Assembly (NCBI GenBank): GCA_964483625.1
Contig: CAZABB010000025.1
Coordinates: 1-27,849 of the forward strand
Direction: 5' to 3'
DNA length: 27,849 nt
Source of the DNA: JAFGQU01 sp964483625
GTDB taxonomy: Bacteria > Omnitrophota > Gorgyraeia > Duberdicusellales > 4484-171
Each line of letters starts with the position of its first letter. The first letter of the stretch is position 1. The notes beneath the pieces were generated by a model that saw only the letters and a list, made by a program, of their open reading frames with translations, had not been told where the DNA came from and did no database searches. The translations under genes were made by a program, and so were the position numbers. Below are positions 15,403-22,466 of the stretch, in pieces.

Positions 15403-16125
15403 ATGGGTATTTTTGGCTTAAGTTTTCGGGAGAAAAAGGTATGGAAAAGCATTGCCGCAACCAATAAGATTCTGGTCCGGCTTAAAGACGCTCCGCAGGA
15501 TGTGTATCGCTCAAGCGTGGTTGATGTCAATTATAAAACGCTTACTATCAAAACACCCATGATGGGGATGGTATACCTGGAGATTCTGCCCAAAACCGTG
15601 GCCATGATTGAAGTTGAGGTGATGAATCCGCTCAATGGACGGATCTTTTTTTCTTCACGGATTATTTCGCAGGAATGGATGAAAGAACGGGTTACGAAAA
15701 TCGCGGCGCCCCGTTCGGTAAAATGGATTCAGTTACGGCGTTGTTTCCGCCTGGAAATCGTATTGGACTGTGAATATTCAGCCGTGCCGCCTCGTACCCC
15801 CGTGCAGAATCTCGACTTGATGACGCCGGTATTTTTTGGTCTGGTCAGAAATCTTTCCGAATTGGGGGCGTTTCTTGTGGTGGAAAATGCAGTTGGTCTC
15901 GATATCGGCACGCAGATGAATTTGAAAATCCAACTGGCTCCCGGACTTCTCTTTCGGGCCCGCGGAAGGATATTACGCATCGAAAAGGTACAGGATAAAT
16001 TCGGACTGGGAGTAGAATTTCTCGCGACCCGGGAAAATGACCGGGGTGCTTTAAGGAAGTTTATATTCAATACGGATCGTAAGTGGAGTATGAAAGTATC
16101 ACAAGAGGGTCCCTCGTACAGGTAA
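15403..16125 (+). CDS. PilZ-domain (YcgR-like) c-di-GMP receptor, paralogue 2
   Basis: Second tandem paralogue, 240 residues from ATG 15403. AGGG lies five bases upstream; GTG 15397 two codons earlier is less likely. It shares the leader motif (MGIFGLSFREKKVWKSI), the beta-rich N-domain and the PilZ motifs RRCFR (in WIQLRRCFRLEIVLDCEY) and NLSELG. C-terminal features RILRIEKVQDKFGLGVEF and LRKFIFNTDRKW align with the other two copies, so duplication is recent enough to trace along the full length. Divergence of the loop between the two PilZ motifs (VPPRTPVQNLDLMTP) suggests different partners or affinities. Two Cys residues near RxxxR are specific to this copy. Confidence 0.8.
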   Translation: MGIFGLSFREKKVWKSIAATNKILVRLKDAPQDVYRSSVVDVNYKTLTIKTPMMGMVYLEILPKTVAMIEVEVMNPLNGRIFFSSRIISQEWMKERVTKIAAPRSVKWIQLRRCFRLEIVLDCEYSAVPPRTPVQNLDLMTPVFFGLVRNLSELGAFLVVENAVGLDIGTQMNLKIQLAPGLLFRARGRILRIEKVQDKFGLGVEFLATRENDRGALRKFIFNTDRKWSMKVSQEGPSYR

Positions 16126-16149
16126 CCTAAGAGAGGCGGTGAAGAACGT

Positions 16150-16866
16150 ATGGGAATTTTTTGGTTGAATAAAATCGAACGAACCATCTGGAGATCGATA
16201 CAACCTAAAGATCTGGTAAAATTTATGCTCCAGGAGGATCCTCAGGAAATATACACCACCAGGGTAGAGAGAGTGAAGGAGAAGACGATCAGTATTCAGA
16301 CGCCTCTGGTCGAAGGGGCCTTCCTGGAAATTCTTCCTCAGACGCACGTCCAGGTGGAAATATATACCGAAACATTCGGCAAAATTCGGTTTGTTTCTCG
16401 GGTGAACGGGCAGGAGTGGATTCAGGAACAGGTAATCCTTCTCTCCCGGCCCCGCCGGCTTACTCGTATTCAGTTGAGACGCTACTACCGTATTGCCGCG
16501 ATGCTTGAGGTTGATTATGTGGTTTTTTCTCCTATGGGGGTTCATGTTCCCGGTCAGTCGCGGCAGTACACTCCTTATCGGGGGATTACCAAAAATATTT
16601 CCGAAACAGGGATGCTTTTGATCAGTGACCGGAATCTCAACCGGGGGGATTATATCGATATGAGGATTAAAGTGCCGCCGTCGCAGGAGGAAGCATCCCG
16701 GGAAGAAATTCATGCCCGGGGAAGGATCGTGCGTTCTACCGCGATTGAGGTAGGTTCACGCTACGCGGTAGCCGTCGAGATAGGAAAGATCGACATCGAG
16801 AACCGGGAAAAATTGAGAAGATACATTTTTCATAAAGGAAGAGATCTCTACGTAAGAACAAAATGA
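16150..16866 (+). CDS. PilZ-domain (YcgR-like) c-di-GMP receptor, paralogue 3
   Basis: Third tandem paralogue, 238 residues, with a clear ribosome site (GAGAGGCGGTGA) before ATG 16150. The leader is MGIFWLNKIERTIWRSI. The RxxxR motif is RRYYR (in IQLRRYYRIAAMLEVDY) and the second motif is NISETG, again compatible with c-di-GMP binding. It is the most divergent of the three in the segment between the motifs (GVHVPGQSRQYTPYRG) and in the last PilZ strands (RYAVAVEIGKIDIENREK). Its stop overlaps the start of the following membrane-protein gene (ATGA), so that protein is probably made together with this receptor. Confidence 0.8.
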   Translation: MGIFWLNKIERTIWRSIQPKDLVKFMLQEDPQEIYTTRVERVKEKTISIQTPLVEGAFLEILPQTHVQVEIYTETFGKIRFVSRVNGQEWIQEQVILLSRPRRLTRIQLRRYYRIAAMLEVDYVVFSPMGVHVPGQSRQYTPYRGITKNISETGMLLISDRNLNRGDYIDMRIKVPPSQEEASREEIHARGRIVRSTAIEVGSRYAVAVEIGKIDIENREKLRRYIFHKGRDLYVRTK

Positions 16867-17261
16867 ATGATACTTTAGCGCATATTCGTACCATATTCGC
16901 TCAAGGCGCGCTGGTCGCCTTTCTGTTGGTGGAGCTGTTCAGTTTTATCCGGGGGCATTCTCTGGAGACGATTTTAATACGGGGGCTGGGCGTCTACGGT
17001 GGAATCATTATCCTGGGTTGGATTCTTACCCGGGTCATTGAGGCCATGAAGCTTACCGAGATATTTACCGCTCAACAGGAGGAGCCAAAAGAGAAACCTC
17101 CGGTTTCCACGGTGGACATAAACGTTGACGATGCCTTCGGCGGCAAAGAGGGTGGTACGTCCCGGGAGCCCGAATATAATCCGTTGGAAGAGATCAAAGA
17201 CGCGGTCGCTAAGAATCCCAAAGAAATTGCCGGCGCGATCAAGAAGATGATTCGCCGCTGA
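16863..17261 (+). CDS. Two-span membrane protein with FliF-like C-terminal tail
   Basis: I do not recognise a named family for this 132-residue protein. Two hydrophobic segments (about residues 13-28 and 40-58) are followed by an acidic, proline-containing linker and a short helical tail (109-132). The tail reads EEIKDAVAKNPKEIAGAIKK plus MIRR. It closely follows the pattern by which MS-ring protein FliF ends and docks onto FliG (acidic helix, N-P-x-x-[VI]-A-x-x-I-[RK]). I infer, without proof, that it could bind the N-terminal domain of FliG or compete with FliF. It is coupled by ATGA to the third PilZ gene and precedes fliA, so a link between c-di-GMP receptors and the switch is plausible. 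Confidence 0.6.
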   Translation: MNDTLAHIRTIFAQGALVAFLLVELFSFIRGHSLETILIRGLGVYGGIIILGWILTRVIEAMKLTEIFTAQQEEPKEKPPVSTVDINVDDAFGGKEGGTSREPEYNPLEEIKDAVAKNPKEIAGAIKKMIRR

Positions 17262-17290
17262 TTCCTGGGAGAAAAGAGATCGAAGATATT

Positions 17291-18001
17291 ATGCAGAAAG
17301 AAAAACAAAGAACAATCTCACGCGAGAAAATCCTGGAATATATTCCTCTTATCAAAAAGGTCGTGTCCCGGATTTTTCCCAGTATACCTTCTCAACTGGT
17401 CGATTTCGAAGATCTGGTGGGGTATGGGATTGTCGGCCTTATTGAGGCGATGAATACTTATGATCCGAAAAAAGGCGTAAAGCTTTCCACCTATGCCTTC
17501 TATCGTATCCGCGGGGCGATTCTGGATGCGCTCCGTTCCTTCGACTGGATTCCCCGCCAGATGCGAAAGAAATTCCATATGATTTCGCAAGCCGTCGAAG
17601 AGCTGACGGCTTCGCTGGGGCGTGATCCCGGCTCTGATGAGATTGCCGCCCATACCGGGCTCAAGCTGGATGAGGTCAATACGCTGCTTATGGATATTTC
17701 TCAAAGCGAAGTCCTTTCACTGGAAGACCATCTGCATAATTATCTCAAAAACAAAACCGACAATTTCAGGGATATGGACAACTTTGAGTTCTCGGATTTG
17801 AAAAAAATGATGGCGCAGGCGATCGAAGAATTACCGGAAAGAGAACGCATGGTTTTGACCCTGTATTATTATGAGGAATTGAACTTGAAAGAAATCGGCA
17901 AAGTGCTGGAAATATCGGAATCGCGAATTTCACAGATTTTGAAGAAGGCGACATCGCATCTTCGTGAGAAATTAAAAGGTATCGGGGGGGAAATCGAATG
18001 A
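17291..18001 (+). CDS. fliA: Flagellar sigma factor FliA (sigma-28/SigD)
   Basis: FliA directs RNA polymerase to late flagellar promoters. The 236-residue protein shows region 2 (VDFEDLVGYGIVGLIEAMNT, LSTYAFYRIRGAILDALRS, then DWIPRQMRKK, residues about 33-95). Region 3 is near 95-140. A region 4 helix-turn-helix lies at the C-terminus (IEELPERERMVLTLYYYEEL, then LKEIGKVLEISESRISQILK). All parts of a SigD/WhiG-type factor are present. Its position downstream of flhF-flhG and upstream of a SwrB-like gene matches the Bacillus order. I see no FlgM anti-sigma gene in the window. Its Shine-Dalgarno is weak. Confidence 0.95.
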   Translation: MQKEKQRTISREKILEYIPLIKKVVSRIFPSIPSQLVDFEDLVGYGIVGLIEAMNTYDPKKGVKLSTYAFYRIRGAILDALRSFDWIPRQMRKKFHMISQAVEELTASLGRDPGSDEIAAHTGLKLDEVNTLLMDISQSEVLSLEDHLHNYLKNKTDNFRDMDNFEFSDLKKMMAQAIEELPERERMVLTLYYYEELNLKEIGKVLEISESRISQILKKATSHLREKLKGIGGEIE

Positions 18002-18041
18002 CACAGGCGGAATCGAAAGGAACGGGAGATATAATCGATCG

Positions 18042-18338
18042 ATGGCGATACGCCCGGTAGATTTACAGGTCATTCTACAGGTTTCACGCAATGTCGAGAA
18101 GATGCAGATGTTACAACAGCAACACAGTCAGAAGCAGCAGGAACAACTTGCTCTTTACATGCAGAAAAACTTTCAGGCTCGGCAGCATCAGACTGAAGCG
18201 ATGCCCCAGTCGGAACAGGGAAGAATGAGGCCGGTTTCCGACGAGGAAAAACACAAGCGGCGCGAAAAAGAGAAGAAGGATAGGGGAAAAAAGAAGGGGA
18301 AGAAGAAACTGGGAAGTACCATCGATATATTCGTGTGA
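18042..18338 (+). CDS. Small basic-tailed protein of the fliA-swrB interval
   Basis: A 98-residue protein that I recognise only as resembling small uncharacterised proteins encoded near sigD in Firmicutes. Its N-terminus, MAIRPVDLQVILQVSRNVEK, resembles theirs (pattern RP[IV]D[LF]QV). A Gln-rich helix (about 20-50, LQQQHSQKQQEQLAL) follows. The C-terminal third is extremely basic (KRREKEKKDRGKKKGKKK), encoded by a nearly pure purine tract at 18264-18307. It has no signal peptide or membrane span. The tail suggests binding to nucleic acid, phospholipid heads or an acidic partner. The function is unknown. A 20-codon frame overlapping the fliA stop (17998-18060) may help re-initiation. Confidence 0.7.
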   Translation: MAIRPVDLQVILQVSRNVEKMQMLQQQHSQKQQEQLALYMQKNFQARQHQTEAMPQSEQGRMRPVSDEEKHKRREKEKKDRGKKKGKKKLGSTIDIFV

Positions 18339-18341
18339 GAC

Positions 18342-19031
18342 ATGAAGTCCAAAGAAATAGCGCATAAAGAAGTGGTCAGTATTAAAGAAGGGAATTCCCT
18401 GGGGCGCATCAGGACTCCGGTGGTTGACGGTGCCCGCCAGAGGATTATCGGGTTTATCGTCGATGACCAAAGGTGGTATCTGGAAACCAAAATTATTCTT
18501 TTCGCTTCAATCCGGGGAATGCAGCAGGAGGTAGTAACTGTTGATGACGATTCTTCAATCGTTCCGGTGAAGAATATGTATAAGATACATCCTTACTTGA
18601 AAGATAATATCCAGCTGATCGGGATCAAGATATTTTCCGAAGCCGGCCGGCTTCTGGGAGAGGTGGATGATTTTATTTTTAATCATCAGACCGGGAAAAT
18701 CGAAACGTATCTTATCCGGAACAACTTTATGTCCATTGGATGGAAAGACGTGTATTCGGTCGGGAAAGAGATGCTCATTGTAAAAGACGGTCTGGATTTA
18801 CAGGAGATCCCTGATGCCGCCGGCGAAACCAGTGATGTGGATCTGAATTCGCTGTTCGAACAGCGGCAGGTTTCTTTTCTTCTGGGAAAAATCTTGAGCC
18901 GGGATATGCGTGACGATAACGGCGATGTTATCCTGCCGGCAGGCAGTATCATTGATGATACTTCGAACGGCCGGATGAAAACGCTGGGAAAATTTACGGA
19001 GCTGTTGATGAGCGTGGAGGCGGAGGAATAA
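18342..19031 (+). CDS. Double PRC-barrel domain protein
   Basis: A 229-residue cytosolic protein with two consecutive PRC-barrel-like domains. The first covers about residues 1-82 (VVSIKEGNSLGRIRTPVVDG, RIIGFIVDDQRWYLETKI). The second covers about 88-155 (IGIKIFSEAGRLLGEVDDFI, GKIETYLIRNN). The C-terminal 60 residues are less conserved (LLGKILSRDMRDDNGDVIL). PRC barrels are small beta folds seen in the RimM ribosome-maturation factor, the photosynthetic reaction-centre H subunit and YlmC/YrrD-type proteins; they usually bind proteins. No role in motility is established. It lies three bases after the preceding gene and abuts the next start (TAAATG), so it belongs to the operon. Confidence 0.75.
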   Translation: MKSKEIAHKEVVSIKEGNSLGRIRTPVVDGARQRIIGFIVDDQRWYLETKIILFASIRGMQQEVVTVDDDSSIVPVKNMYKIHPYLKDNIQLIGIKIFSEAGRLLGEVDDFIFNHQTGKIETYLIRNNFMSIGWKDVYSVGKEMLIVKDGLDLQEIPDAAGETSDVDLNSLFEQRQVSFLLGKILSRDMRDDNGDVILPAGSIIDDTSNGRMKTLGKFTELLMSVEAEE

Positions 19032-19517
19032 ATGTCTGGTTTTCTTCTTTTGGCAACGGTGGCGGTAGGCATCCTGTTTGCGGTAATGGTGGTGCATTCC
19101 TCGAAGATAAAACATCGGAAAGAAGAGGCGGTTCCCTTCGATGATTTCCACTTACATATGGACAAGGAAGAGATCGACCAGGAAGTTCAGATGTTTCGCC
19201 TCCTCGTTGACGAAAGCGTGGAGAAAATCAATGTCCAGTATGAAAAAATTCAGCAAGCTCAGGCTGAACTTAAAAACCTTTTGCGTCAGGCGAACGATGC
19301 CGCCGTCCGTCTGAGGAAATTGAAAAAAGAAATAACCGCGGAGGCGGGAGAGAGCAAGGAGTTCCCAAAGCCTTCCTCTGACGATGGGCCTGATTTTTTG
19401 AATCCGAATGTCGGCCTGGAGAATATCGCTCAACAATTAAACATGGGTGTCGGCGAATTAAAATTGCGGTTGACGTTGTTGAAGAAAGAAAATTTGTATT
19501 ATGCGAATCGTAAATAA
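19032..19517 (+). CDS. SwrB-like (DUF6115-type) membrane-anchored coiled-coil protein
   Basis: A 161-residue protein with one N-terminal membrane span (about residues 3-22). A charged region and a long coiled coil (about 45-108, start EEIDQEVQMFRLLVDESVEK) follow. It ends with a helix-turn-helix-like motif (NIAQQLNMGVGELKLRLTLL). This architecture and closing motif match Bacillus SwrB/DUF6115, encoded right after sigD, which activates FliF/FliG assembly and type III export. Here it is three genes after fliA. I name it by architecture and synteny; overall identity to SwrB is likely low. Its 3' end overlaps the next gene by 17 bases. Confidence 0.7.
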   Translation: MSGFLLLATVAVGILFAVMVVHSSKIKHRKEEAVPFDDFHLHMDKEEIDQEVQMFRLLVDESVEKINVQYEKIQQAQAELKNLLRQANDAAVRLRKLKKEITAEAGESKEFPKPSSDDGPDFLNPNVGLENIAQQLNMGVGELKLRLTLLKKENLYYANRK

Positions 19518-20331
19518 TAAAACAGGGAACGTTAAAACACAGAGGGCGGAACCTCAAAAAATCGTCCGGGCTCAGGCGCTTTCTTCGGTGCAGAACGCTT
19601 CGGATGCATTCGCGCCCCATGCGCACCTTGCCCTTACGAATTTTTTTAACGAATCGCTGTTTATGAAACTTGAACTTCTCCTCGCTTTATTTCAGAAAGC
19701 CAACGGTAAGAGCAGCAATCAGCCGGAGTTGCCTTCGCTGGAGAGAGTGCGTCAGTTATTCAAAGGTCTTCGGACGGCCAGGCAGTATTCTCCCGAGACC
19801 CTTAAGAACGTGGTGAAAGTCTTCTCCCAGGCAGCCAGGCTCCGTTCGGTCCCTGCCCAGCTTTTCACCGATTCGGGAGCTTCTTCCTCGGTGGCCAAAG
19901 AAATTCAGGTGATCAGAGAATTCTTTGAACATTTCCAGTTGTATGAGGCGCTCAACCGGGATTATGAAGGCAAAACCTTCCTTTCCTTCCCGCTGGTCAA
20001 TCTGTTTGCGCCGGATCGTGATATCCAAGTGTTTTTATATGTTGAGAAAGATACCGAAAGCAAAGAAGAACGCATGCGTTTCTTCTCTTTTCGTCTGGAC
20101 ATTCCGACCGAACACCTGGGAATAGTCAGTCTTTGGGGCGCGTTGCGGGCCGAACATGTAGATATCGAAGCGGAAGTTGAGTCCGAACACGTAAGAGATA
20201 TACTGGCGCAAACCCAGGATAGGCTTGAAAAAGGATTAAGCGGGCATCAGTATCACCTTGAAAAATTATTAGTCAAAATACGCGCGCGCGCGCAGGATGG
20301 CGGACAAGAAGGAGTTGAATTCACCGCATGA
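19501..20331 (+). CDS. Second FliK-like protein (Flg_hook-like C-terminal domain)
   Basis: A 276-residue protein. Its C-terminal part (about 175-260) follows the Flg_hook pattern of FliK: FSFRLDIPTEHLGIVSLWG, a second strand pair (HVDIEAEVESEHV), and a final helix plus strand (RLEKGLSGHQYHLEKLLVKI). The N-terminal half is helical and unlike FliK. Such proteins commonly precede flhX (the ylqG-ylqH pair of Bacillus), and here the stop overlaps the flhX start as ATGA. I infer a second ruler/switch-like protein dedicated to FlhX. A pure (CG)6C tract at 20281-20293 encodes RARA at the end of the domain. The alternative is an unrelated beta protein with a chance match. Confidence 0.65.
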   Translation: MRIVNNKTGNVKTQRAEPQKIVRAQALSSVQNASDAFAPHAHLALTNFFNESLFMKLELLLALFQKANGKSSNQPELPSLERVRQLFKGLRTARQYSPETLKNVVKVFSQAARLRSVPAQLFTDSGASSSVAKEIQVIREFFEHFQLYEALNRDYEGKTFLSFPLVNLFAPDRDIQVFLYVEKDTESKEERMRFFSFRLDIPTEHLGIVSLWGALRAEHVDIEAEVESEHVRDILAQTQDRLEKGLSGHQYHLEKLLVKIRARAQDGGQEGVEFTA

Positions 20332-20591
20332 AGAAAAAAAGTATTGCCCTGAAATACCGGCAAAAGAAAGACGCCGCTCCCCGTGTCGCGGCCAAAGGTC
20401 AAAACGGGGTCGCGGAGAAGATCATCGCTCTGGCGCGGGCCGCCAATGTGCCGGTCTATGAAGATGAACATGTGACCGACGCTCTGTACCCTCTGGATAT
20501 AGGCGAATATGTTCCGGAGCAATTTTATGCCGTCGTGGCTACAGTATTGGCGTGGGTGTATTCTGTCGATAAGAAGAACGCTGGCATATAA
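20328..20591 (+). CDS. flhX: FlhX, stand-alone FlhB C-terminal domain homologue
   Basis: This 87-residue protein aligns along its length with the FlhB fragment made by autocleavage. RVAAKGQNGVAEKIIALARA corresponds to VVAKGARIVAEKIVALAK in FlhB, VPVYEDEHVTDALYPLDIGE to its VPVVENKPLAQKLFKLVEVG, and the C-terminal helix FYAVVATVLAWVYSVDKK likewise. It lacks the NPTH site and begins just after where cleavage would occur. FlhX (FlhB2, YlqH) can replace the cleaved FlhB domain in some bacteria. It is translated from an ATGA overlap with the FliK-like gene. An 8-bp hairpin (20577-20584/20598-20605) spans its stop codon. Confidence 0.88.
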   Translation: MKKKSIALKYRQKKDAAPRVAAKGQNGVAEKIIALARAANVPVYEDEHVTDALYPLDIGEYVPEQFYAVVATVLAWVYSVDKKNAGI

Positions 20592-20605
20592 TTATTTCCA
20601 GCGTT
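20577..20605 (+). terminator. Hairpin over the flhX stop codon, weak terminator candidate
   Basis: AACGCTGG (20577-20584) pairs perfectly with CCAGCGTT (20598-20605) around a 13-base AT-rich loop that contains the flhX TAA. The right arm runs into a short TTTGATT. The stem is modest and the T run is short, so termination would be partial at best; a role in 3' end stability is as likely. It lies immediately before repeat family B. Confidence 0.4.
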
Positions 20606-20606
20606 T

Positions 20607-20701
20607 GATTACAATGATTAAAGATGGATTGCGGTGATGAAAAACAATGACTTCTTCAATCGGTGTAATCATGTATCAATCACTGTAATCAGAGACTGGA
20701 G
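20607..20701 (+). repeat. GATTACAnTGATT palindromic repeat (family B, copy 1)
   Basis: The 148-base gap before fliM carries GATTACAATGATTAAAG (from 20607), later the inverse TCGGTGTAATCATG and TCAATCACTGTAATC, and finishes with AGAGACTGGAGC. The same order recurs before flgI (24953-25045): two forward GATTACA[AG]TGATT units, inverse AATCAC[CT]GTAATC units, and a terminal AATCAGnnnCTGGnGC segment. No promoter is evident. The gap ends with the fliM ribosome site AAGGAGG. Confidence 0.75.
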
Positions 20702-20739
20702 CATTTTGCGACAGTTCCATAAGAAGGAGGCCAGATAAT

Positions 20740-21702
20740 ATGAAGAATGATAAAGATATGCTTTCTCCTAAAGAAATAGAAGATTTGATGCAGGGGGCTG
20801 AAGAGATGAATCTTGATCAGAAGACCGTGTATCCTTACGATTTTCGTTCTCCCAGTCTTCTTTCCAAAGGGAGGTTACGGATTTTTCAGTTGCTTATGGA
20901 TGAATTTTCCAGCCAGATTCAGAGTTTCATTGCGGCCCAGCTGAAAATTCCCCTTGAGGTTCAGATTTCGGATATCCGCCAGGCCGCCTATCGGGATTTC
21001 CAGGAACGCGACGAGGAAACCTTTATGGTCGTCTTCAATATGCCGCCTCTGGAAGGGGCTTCGATCATGGAAATCAAGATACCGTTTGTTATCTTTATCA
21101 ATCAGGTCCTTCTGGGGAAGACACTGGAGAAATTTCCTCAGACTCGCACGATTACGCCCGTGGAGGAGGAAACCGCCGCTTATCTTGCCGAGCGGTTTTT
21201 ATATACTCTCCAGGAGTCGTTCAGTAAACTGGTGAAATTCAACTTTAATATCCTGTCGCAGGAACGGAATCCCCAGTTGATCTTTCTGGCTTCTCCCGAT
21301 GAACCGATAGTCATCGTCACGCTGCAGTTTAAACTTCAGGAGGAAGTCAGCCAGATCGACTTCTGTTTTCCCTATATCGTTTTTAACTCGATGTTGCCGT
21401 TTCTGGACGTAAAGAAATGGTTTTCGCTCACTCAGCGAAAAAAGGATGAACGGATTGACAAGCTGATCAAAGATAATATGGAAAATATTAAAGTTGATCT
21501 GGTTTGCGAACTGGGCGCGGTCGATCTGACGTTACGGGAAATACTGCGTCTGGAGCAGGGAGATTACCTTTGTCTTAACATTGACAACGACGCGTTGCTC
21601 AATTTGAAAATAGGGAATTTTAAAAAATTTAAAGTGATGCCGGGAATCGTACACAAAAAAGTCGCCCTGCGCATTGAAGAAATAATCAGTGGAAGGAGGT
21701 GA
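20740..21702 (+). CDS. fliM: Flagellar switch protein FliM
   Basis: FliM is the C-ring subunit that receives CheY-P and relays it to FliG. The 320-residue protein begins with the CheY-binding peptide (LSPKEIEDLM, residues 8-17; consensus LSQxEIDxLL). The typical YDFRSP block (33-38), the middle domain (to about 225) and a C-terminal SpoA domain (about 245-315, LGAVDLTLREILRLEQGDYL) follow. The conserved GGxG loop that contacts FliG is missing: the segment reads LLGKTLE at 124-130. Strong AAGGAGG before the ATG. It is unusually far from fliN (6027) and sits next to flgF. Confidence 0.9.
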   Translation: MKNDKDMLSPKEIEDLMQGAEEMNLDQKTVYPYDFRSPSLLSKGRLRIFQLLMDEFSSQIQSFIAAQLKIPLEVQISDIRQAAYRDFQERDEETFMVVFNMPPLEGASIMEIKIPFVIFINQVLLGKTLEKFPQTRTITPVEEETAAYLAERFLYTLQESFSKLVKFNFNILSQERNPQLIFLASPDEPIVIVTLQFKLQEEVSQIDFCFPYIVFNSMLPFLDVKKWFSLTQRKKDERIDKLIKDNMENIKVDLVCELGAVDLTLREILRLEQGDYLCLNIDNDALLNLKIGNFKKFKVMPGIVHKKVALRIEEIISGRR

Positions 21703-21708
21703 GGATAG

Positions 21709-22458
21709 ATGCTTAGAGGTTTGTACACGTCTGCTTCGGGAATGAGCGTGCATCTTAAGAATCAGGATATCATCAGCAATAATCTGGCTAATGCCGATAC
21801 GCCGGGATTTAAACGGGATCAGCTTATCGTGACGGCGTTCCCTCAATTTCTCTTGAGCCGTATCAATGGCCCGAAGGATCAGGGTCATGCGCCGACAATC
21901 GGCAGTTACGCGCTGGGAGCGGAGTCACAAGGTTCCTATACCGATTACGCGACGGGCAATATGGTTCCTACCCAGCGGTCTCTTGATGTCGCGATCCAGG
22001 GGGACGGATTTTTTGTCATCGATACTCCCCAGGGACAGCAGTATACCCGTCACGGGGGTTTTTACCTTTCGGCGGAAAATACGCTGGTAACATCCGAAGG
22101 CAATCCGGTTCTGGGGGAGAACGGATTGATTACGGTGACCGACGAAAATTTTGTTATTGGATCTCAGGGAGAGGTGGTCGTCGAAGGGAATATCGTCAAC
22201 CGTCTCCTGGTCGTGAATATCGACGAAAATAATCTGGTGAAAGCCGGTGATTCTCTCTGGACGGCCGTGGGTGAGGGCGGTGTTATCCCGGGGGCTGAGT
22301 ATAAAATTGCTCAAGGGTACCTTGAGAGTTCGAATGTCAATGCCGTTAAAGAAATGGTGGATATGATCGCCGGTATGCGTACCTATGAAGCCGGTCAGAA
22401 GACGTTGAGTATGCAGGATGAGACACTGGGGAGATTAATCAGTGAATTATCAAGGTAA
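21709..22458 (+). CDS. flgF: Flagellar basal-body rod protein FlgF
   Basis: A rod protein of the FlgE/F/G family, secreted through the type III apparatus. The 249-residue product has the N-terminal rod signature (LYTSASGMSVHLKNQDIISN, then NLANADTPGFKRD). A central domain with SLDVAIQGDGFFVIDTPQGQ follows. The C-terminal helix is QGYLESSNVNAVKEMVDMI. Two rod genes follow one another here; this first and shorter one, ahead of the canonical flgG, is assigned FlgF by order and by its more divergent N-terminal domain. GGAGGTGAGG precedes the start, partly inside the fliM stop region. Confidence 0.85.
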   Translation: MLRGLYTSASGMSVHLKNQDIISNNLANADTPGFKRDQLIVTAFPQFLLSRINGPKDQGHAPTIGSYALGAESQGSYTDYATGNMVPTQRSLDVAIQGDGFFVIDTPQGQQYTRHGGFYLSAENTLVTSEGNPVLGENGLITVTDENFVIGSQGEVVVEGNIVNRLLVVNIDENNLVKAGDSLWTAVGEGGVIPGAEYKIAQGYLESSNVNAVKEMVDMIAGMRTYEAGQKTLSMQDETLGRLISELSR

Positions 22459-22466
22459 GATGAAGT

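Noticed and set aside
17998..18060. 20-codon frame overlapping the fliA stop (ATGA)
   Set aside because: No conserved sequence; at most a re-initiation aid for the next gene, so not listed as a gene.
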